Shown here in pieces: positions 60,128-64,000 of a stretch of DNA of 64,000 nucleotides (within the stretch, counting starts at the first letter, position 1; the number at the start of each line of letters is the position of its first letter). A program made the translations under genes and the position numbers. The DNA lies in the NCBI GenBank assembly GCA_022826385.1, contig JAJDUZ010000027.1:283367-347366 (forward strand). Reading direction: 5' to 3'. The stretch comes from Silicimonas sp. Lineage in GTDB: Bacteria; Pseudomonadota; Alphaproteobacteria; Rhodobacterales; Rhodobacteraceae. Under the pieces are notes generated by a model that was not told the DNA's origin, made no database searches, and saw only the letters and a list, made by a program, of their open reading frames with translations.

Positions 60128-61792
60128 TCAGACGAACCCGAACTCGTCGGCGATACCCTCCCAAAGGGTTAGATACGAGCCGCTGTCAATCAAGGCTTGA
60201 GCATCGGCTGGCGGCGTCCAGGTCGGATACAGCGTTGTCAGCATGGCAAGCGTGACGTCATCGCCGATCAATAGATCGCTTCCGTCGCCACCATCGATGA
60301 CGTTGTTCCCCGTCGAGCCTTCGATCAGGTCCGCGCCGCCGTCGCCGCTGAGGGAATCGTTGCCGCTGCCGCCCAAAATCGCGTCGCGCCCCAAACCGCC
60401 CTCGACAGTGTCGAGGCCCGAGCCGGAACGCAGTTCATTGTTCGCGTCATTGCCGATGATCCGATCGTTTCCACCGCCGGTACGGCCTTGCTCGATGACA
60501 GTGCCGCGTGCGATGCCGACATTGCCGTCGCGTCCGTAAAGGTCGGAAAACATCTCCTCTCTCAGATCCATGACCTGATGGGCGCTCGAGTCCGAGAAGT
60601 CGAAGACATCGATGCCGTCGGTGTCGAAAACCGTGTACGAGACATGGTTCGACAGGTCGTGCACACCGTCCAGATAAGTTCCGGTGTTGCCCCCGTTGCC
60701 ATAGATGCTGTCGCCGGAATTGGCGGATGTCGGTGTTCCATACAAAGCTTGCACGGCAAGGATATCGGCAACCTGCGGCCCAACGACATAGGCGAAGTCG
60801 GCATCTACGTTCGGGTTCTCGGTTTGATAGAAGTACGACATGATCGACGCCTGCCAGCTGTCGTTTTGATAGTGATTGTCGACCCCGTAGGTTGCGCTGC
60901 CGTTGTAGTTTCCGGCATGCCCAAGGCCGAGGGCGTGACCAATCTCGTGAATATAGGTCTGGAAATAGTAGCCATCGGTGCGATTGGCGCCGCCGGCCCA
61001 GTTCGGATCGACATTCACGTAAGACGACTGGATGGTGCCGTTCCAGACGCTGCTTGAACAGTAAGCGCCAGAGTTCGTGTCGTCGAATACGATGTCAGCC
61101 ACAAGGCTGCCTTCCCGAACCGACAGTCGGTAGTCGCCCGTGCCCTGGTCGTTGAAGGCGCCGGCCTGCACATAGTGATATCCCGTATAGGTGGCTTGAT
61201 AAGTCAGTGCGGAATCCGTTCCGACCGCATCATCGTTCTGGGCAAGGACCGCGCCGCTGGCGTTCAACAGATAAAGGTACGGATCCGCCAGTTCGGAACT
61301 GCCTTCACCCTCCAGCGTGAAGGTGAAGGTCTGACCGGCCGTCATATAGACAGCGACCGTATCGCGGTCGCCTGTCGCTTCGAGGGTGCCGAGGAAGTCC
61401 TCTCCTGCGGCGACGATATAGTCGTTGGACGGGCTGTGAGGCGCGTCGGTCGTTTCGATGATGGTGCTGGTCGGTGCTGTGTCGCTGTTGACCTCGACGA
61501 AGTTCAGCCCCGACACGTGGCTCCACGCGTCGAGCGCCTGCAACGCCATTGCCTGACCGCTTGCCGTCAATCCGGTCACGTCCACATATAGTGTGTCGCC
61601 TGTTGTGACGTCGAAGCTGCGCGCTGAACCGCCCCAATAGTCATGCGTCAACTGGGTGGCGATCTGGTCGTATGTGTATACGGGCAGCGAGCTTGCCTCG
61701 CCGTCTGCAGAACCTGAGCCTTCCGGCGAAACAAGATCACCATAGAAACACTCGTCAGCCCAAGGCTGGCTGCTTGCGCATAAGTTACACAC
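60128..61792 (-). CDS. Serralysin-like M10 metalloprotease with RTX repeats
   Basis: A 554-residue secreted zinc protease. An unusual Cys-containing N-terminus (M-C-N-L-C-A-S-S-Q, further Cys15) precedes the start of the protease domain (about 35-120). A PPC-like beta-sandwich (about 121-226: D-Y-I-V-A-A-G-E-D-F-L-G-T-L, G-Y-H-Y-V-Q-A-G-A-F) follows. Then comes the zinc site H-E-I-G-H-A-L-G-L-G-H (282-292) with Met-turn S-I-M-S-Y-F (317-322). RTX repeats occupy about 440-512, and a non-RTX tail of 40 residues ends the protein. No Sec signal; type I export is expected. It is convergent with the RTX gene, three bases apart. Confidence 0.92.
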   Translation of the reverse strand: MCNLCASSQPWADECFYGDLVSPEGSGSADGEASSLPVYTYDQIATQLTHDYWGGSARSFDVTTGDTLYVDVTGLTASGQAMALQALDAWSHVSGLNFVEVNSDTAPTSTIIETTDAPHSPSNDYIVAAGEDFLGTLEATGDRDTVAVYMTAGQTFTFTLEGEGSSELADPYLYLLNASGAVLAQNDDAVGTDSALTYQATYTGYHYVQAGAFNDQGTGDYRLSVREGSLVADIVFDDTNSGAYCSSSVWNGTIQSSYVNVDPNWAGGANRTDGYYFQTYIHEIGHALGLGHAGNYNGSATYGVDNHYQNDSWQASIMSYFYQTENPNVDADFAYVVGPQVADILAVQALYGTPTSANSGDSIYGNGGNTGTYLDGVHDLSNHVSYTVFDTDGIDVFDFSDSSAHQVMDLREEMFSDLYGRDGNVGIARGTVIEQGRTGGGNDRIIGNDANNELRSGSGLDTVEGGLGRDAILGGSGNDSLSGDGGADLIEGSTGNNVIDGGDGSDLLIGDDVTLAMLTTLYPTWTPPADAQALIDSGSYLTLWEGIADEFGFV

Positions 61793-61971
61793 CCGTCTCT
61801 CTCCACCAAAATGGGTGGAAGACCATACGCCGCTTGGCGGGCAACCTGCCCAGCGACCGTCCGATCCACCCGCACACCCCCGTGCTTCAGGTCAGCATCA
61901 GACGGATCTCTTTCGATGAAGTTACGCAAAAACGGCGAAGTTGCGGCGTCTGGCGCAAACTGCCTAAGGGT

Positions 61972-63033
61972 TTATCTGCGTTTTAATGTGTCGCCCGGTT
62001 GCAGAGTCGGCTCCAGCTCGACCCGCTGGCCCGGCTCGGTGATTGAACCGTCCGTACGTCCGGCGACGATGCGTGCTGCTTCGCGCCCGATATCCCGGCG
62101 ACCGGCATCCATCGTTGCAAGTTTTACCGAGAACCCTTCGAGAATGTCCGACCCGTTGAAGCCCGCAAGGCCGATCTGGCCCGGAACGTCGATGCCCTGA
62201 TCCAGCAGGTACAACATCCCACCCGCGCCGATCATGTCGTTCGAGTAATAGAGGAAGTCGAGGTCGGGCGACCTCTCGAGAATGCGCTCGGTCATCTCGC
62301 GCCCCTTGGCCAAGCCGGACCCGCCTTCATAGAAGACCTGATCGACGACTTCGATGCCCTCGCGGGCCAATGCCTCGGTAAACCCTTCGAACCGCTTCCT
62401 TGCGCGGTGGTCCATGGGCATTTTGGTGCCGAGAAATCCGATCTGGCGATAGCCGTTCTTCACGATGTGACGGGCCATCTCGCGACCTGCGCGACGATGG
62501 GAAATGCCAACGACCGAGTCGATCGCCTGTCCATCCGTATCCATGATCTCGACCACCGGCACACCCGCGGCTTGTAACATGGCGCGCGAGGCTTCCGAAT
62601 GTTCAAGCCCGGCCAGGATCACGCCGCTTGGACGCCAGGACAGCATTTCAAAAAGGACTTCTTCTTCCTTCTCGGGAGAATAATTCGTGACACCGACCAC
62701 CGCCTGCAGCGGTGTGTCGTCCAGGATCTCGGAAATACCGGTCAGCACTTCCGGGAACACCATGTTGGAAAGCGACGGAATAATCACTGCCACAAGGTTC
62801 ACGCGGCTTGAAGCCAAAGCGCCTGCGATCTTGTTCGGCACATAGCCAAGGGATTTGGCTGCCTGAAGCACCTTCTTGCGGGTCGCGTCCGACACGTCGC
62901 CCCGATTGCGCAGGACGCGACTGACGGTCATTTCAGAGACGCCCGAGGCAATCGAAACGTCCTTCAACGTCAGCGGGCGCTTGGGCGGCGTGACGTCCTT
63001 GTTTATCGAGATGACCTTGTCATCTTCGTCCAT
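61972..63033 (-). CDS. LacI-family transcriptional regulator
   Basis: A 353-residue repressor. After a 20-residue lead, the HTH L-T-L-K-D-V-S-I-A-S-G-V-S-E-M-T-V-S-R-V and hinge helix (A-G-A-L-A-S-S-R) are followed by a periplasmic-binding-like effector domain. The sequence is of the GntR (gluconate) type by look. No sugar operon is adjacent in the window, so its targets are unknown. The 179-base gap on its 3' side (61793-61971) leads to the protease gene and holds nothing else I can identify. Confidence 0.93.
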   Translation of the reverse strand: MDEDDKVISINKDVTPPKRPLTLKDVSIASGVSEMTVSRVLRNRGDVSDATRKKVLQAAKSLGYVPNKIAGALASSRVNLVAVIIPSLSNMVFPEVLTGISEILDDTPLQAVVGVTNYSPEKEEEVLFEMLSWRPSGVILAGLEHSEASRAMLQAAGVPVVEIMDTDGQAIDSVVGISHRRAGREMARHIVKNGYRQIGFLGTKMPMDHRARKRFEGFTEALAREGIEVVDQVFYEGGSGLAKGREMTERILERSPDLDFLYYSNDMIGAGGMLYLLDQGIDVPGQIGLAGFNGSDILEGFSVKLATMDAGRRDIGREAARIVAGRTDGSITEPGQRVELEPTLQPGDTLKRR

Positions 63034-63132
63034 GATGGGCTCCGGCAGAAAGGTTATGGCAAGTTACCGCTAACGAAATGCGAAGCCAAGCACCTTGATC
63101 TGATCGCTTGAACGCGGGACAAGCAGTGAAGC

Positions 63133-63208
63133 GGCCCCGTAGCTCAGAGGATAGAGCAACCGCCTCCTAAGCGGTAGGTCATAGGTTCGACTCCTATCGG
63201 GGCCGCCA
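63133..63208 (+). tRNA. tRNA-Arg (anticodon CCT)
   Basis: A complete cloverleaf of 76 bases with encoded CCA: acceptor GGCCCCG/CGGGGCC, D-stem GCTC/GAGC, anticodon stem ACCGC/GCGGT with loop CTCCTAA (anticodon CCT, reading AGG), T-stem ATAGG/CCTAT with TTCGACT, discriminator G. It is a type of tRNA gene often used by integrative elements, but no integrase is seen within the window. Confidence 0.97.
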
Positions 63209-63346
63209 GAGACAACGCCCTGCGTTTTTCATTTGTTGCGCGCCAGCACAGGTTCCGTTGCGTAAGCTTATTGAATATAGGCTTTTCGGTTCGTTTCGGT
63301 TATCCCATGCAATGGGGTCGCGAAAGATAATGTCGGGGGACAAGGA

Positions 63347-63814
63347 ATGACAAAAGATCCGCGCCAGGCGCGTGGTGAGTATCTGAAGCGCCACACAGAA
63401 GCGCTGATCAAGGACATCGGCTATGCCAAAGCCTGCGAAGTGTCCGGAAAATCAAAAGCGACTCTTGGGCGCTATGCGTCACTCATGGATGAAAATTCGG
63501 ATCGATACATTCCGGTGAATGTGCTGGTAGAGTTGGAATCCGTGGCAAGCGTACCGTTTGTCACCAAGGCCCTGGCTGAACTGCAACAGTTGAAACTGGA
63601 ATACGACAGCGACCGGGGCGAGCGAGCCGGTGGACTGAACGCTGACGTCATTCTGTTGTCGCAGCGCTTTGCCAATCTGATGGCGGAATACAACCATTCG
63701 ATTGCAGACGGCGTGATTTCACTGAACGAAGCCCGTCGGCTGCTTGATGAGACCAACTCTTTGCAGCAGGTGTTGATGGATATGAAGCTGCACTTGCAAG
63801 AACAGAAAACCTGA
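63347..63814 (+). CDS. Conserved protein of unknown function (possible DNA-binding)
   Basis: A 155-residue soluble, helical protein; CAAGGA lies just before the ATG. The N-terminal region A-L-I-K-D-I-G-Y-A-K-A-C-E-V-S-G-K-S-K-A-T-L-G-R-Y (given in parts around residues 19-43) looks like a helix-turn-helix. The C-terminus is heptad-like (L-L-D-E-T-N-S-L-Q-Q-V-L-M-D-M-K). It may be a phage-regulator-like (CII type) protein, but this is by resemblance only. It is the first gene after tRNA-Arg; the 138 bases between hold an AT-rich stretch that could be its promoter. Confidence 0.8.
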   Translation: MTKDPRQARGEYLKRHTEALIKDIGYAKACEVSGKSKATLGRYASLMDENSDRYIPVNVLVELESVASVPFVTKALAELQQLKLEYDSDRGERAGGLNADVILLSQRFANLMAEYNHSIADGVISLNEARRLLDETNSLQQVLMDMKLHLQEQKT

Positions 63815-63900
63815 AATCAGGTCTCGAAGCTTAGCAAAGGCCGGTCGTGCCCCCCTTGGACCACGGCTAATTTTTTCTCTGCGGGTTTTGACGCGGTGTT

Positions 63901-63918
63901 TGACGTGCCGGCACGTCA
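63901..63918. repeat. 18-base perfect palindrome near window end
   Basis: TGACGTGCC followed directly by GGCACGTCA with no spacer. It lies in the non-coding stretch 63815-64000, where no gene is supported. It could be an operator for a gene beyond the window. There is no T-run, so it is not an intrinsic terminator. Confidence 0.55.
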
Positions 63919-64000
63919 TCCGGGACCGGGTTCGGCTTTTTCGGCAGTGATTGCGTGATCCCGTTTCGGCTTTGCCCGCCCTGTTGCTGATTGCAAACAT

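Noticed and set aside
63719..64000. A minus-strand open frame at the window end
   Set aside because: It overlaps the end of the plus-strand gene and has an Arg/Lys/His-rich, non-protein-like composition.

Overview
The window is about 64 kb of GC-rich alphaproteobacterial chromosome. It looks like the Roseobacter group of the Rhodobacteraceae, probably a marine aerobic anoxygenic phototroph. The basis is a photosynthesis gene cluster in Rhodobacter-like order (bchZ-pufQBALMC-dxs; idi-bchP-bch2-bchG-ppsR-ppaA; bchFNBHLM-lhaA-puhABC-acsF-puhE-hemA-cycA), a cytochrome-type pufC in place of pufX, the oxygen-dependent cyclase AcsF, a DMSP lyase (dddP) and M10/RTX exoproteins. Genus cannot be fixed from sequence reading alone.

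Region 1 (1-28997) is the photosynthesis cluster. It opens inside bchZ and runs through pufQBALMC (light-harvesting 1, reaction centre L/M, reaction-centre cytochrome) into dxs. Pointing the other way is ppaA-ppsR-bchG-bch2-bchP-idi: redox/light regulators plus the end of bacteriochlorophyll a synthesis and isoprenoid supply. From a divergent promoter with two PpsR-type boxes starts the long bchF-to-hemA unit, followed by cytochrome c2 (cycA) and a strong terminator. PufC carries only three haem motifs, a PpsR-type box abuts the usual bchG start, and a GC-rich repeat-like element is embedded in the bchB coding sequence.

Region 2 (29243-34217) holds a LysR regulator, an OmpA-like/GNAT/molybdopterin-binding-domain operon on the minus strand, sfsA and map. 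Region 3 (34353-45557) is a purine locus: xdhABC (xanthine dehydrogenase and its maturation factor) overlapping a BMP-type nucleoside/purine ABC transporter, then an aldo/keto reductase and an FAD amine oxidoreductase.

Region 4 (45561-57902) is mixed housekeeping and accessory: a stand-alone Hint-domain protein, a secreted lipase-like hydrolase, pyrF, clpB behind a sigma-32-like promoter, a small membrane protein, a DUF3445 (haem-dependent N-demethylase-like) gene divergent from dddP, the def-def-fmt operon (one deformylase paralogue has lost catalytic residues), a MalY/PatB C-S lyase, and an NfeD/SPFH pair. Region 5 (57965-64000) has a small DUF6958-like protein, an RTX protein convergent with a serralysin-family metalloprotease, a LacI regulator, tRNA-Arg(CCT) and a small conserved protein of unknown function. 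I saw no insertion sequences, rRNA or CRISPR arrays. No gene-free stretch exceeds 300 bases; the longest is 50651-50928, which holds the clpB terminator and otherwise nothing I can name.
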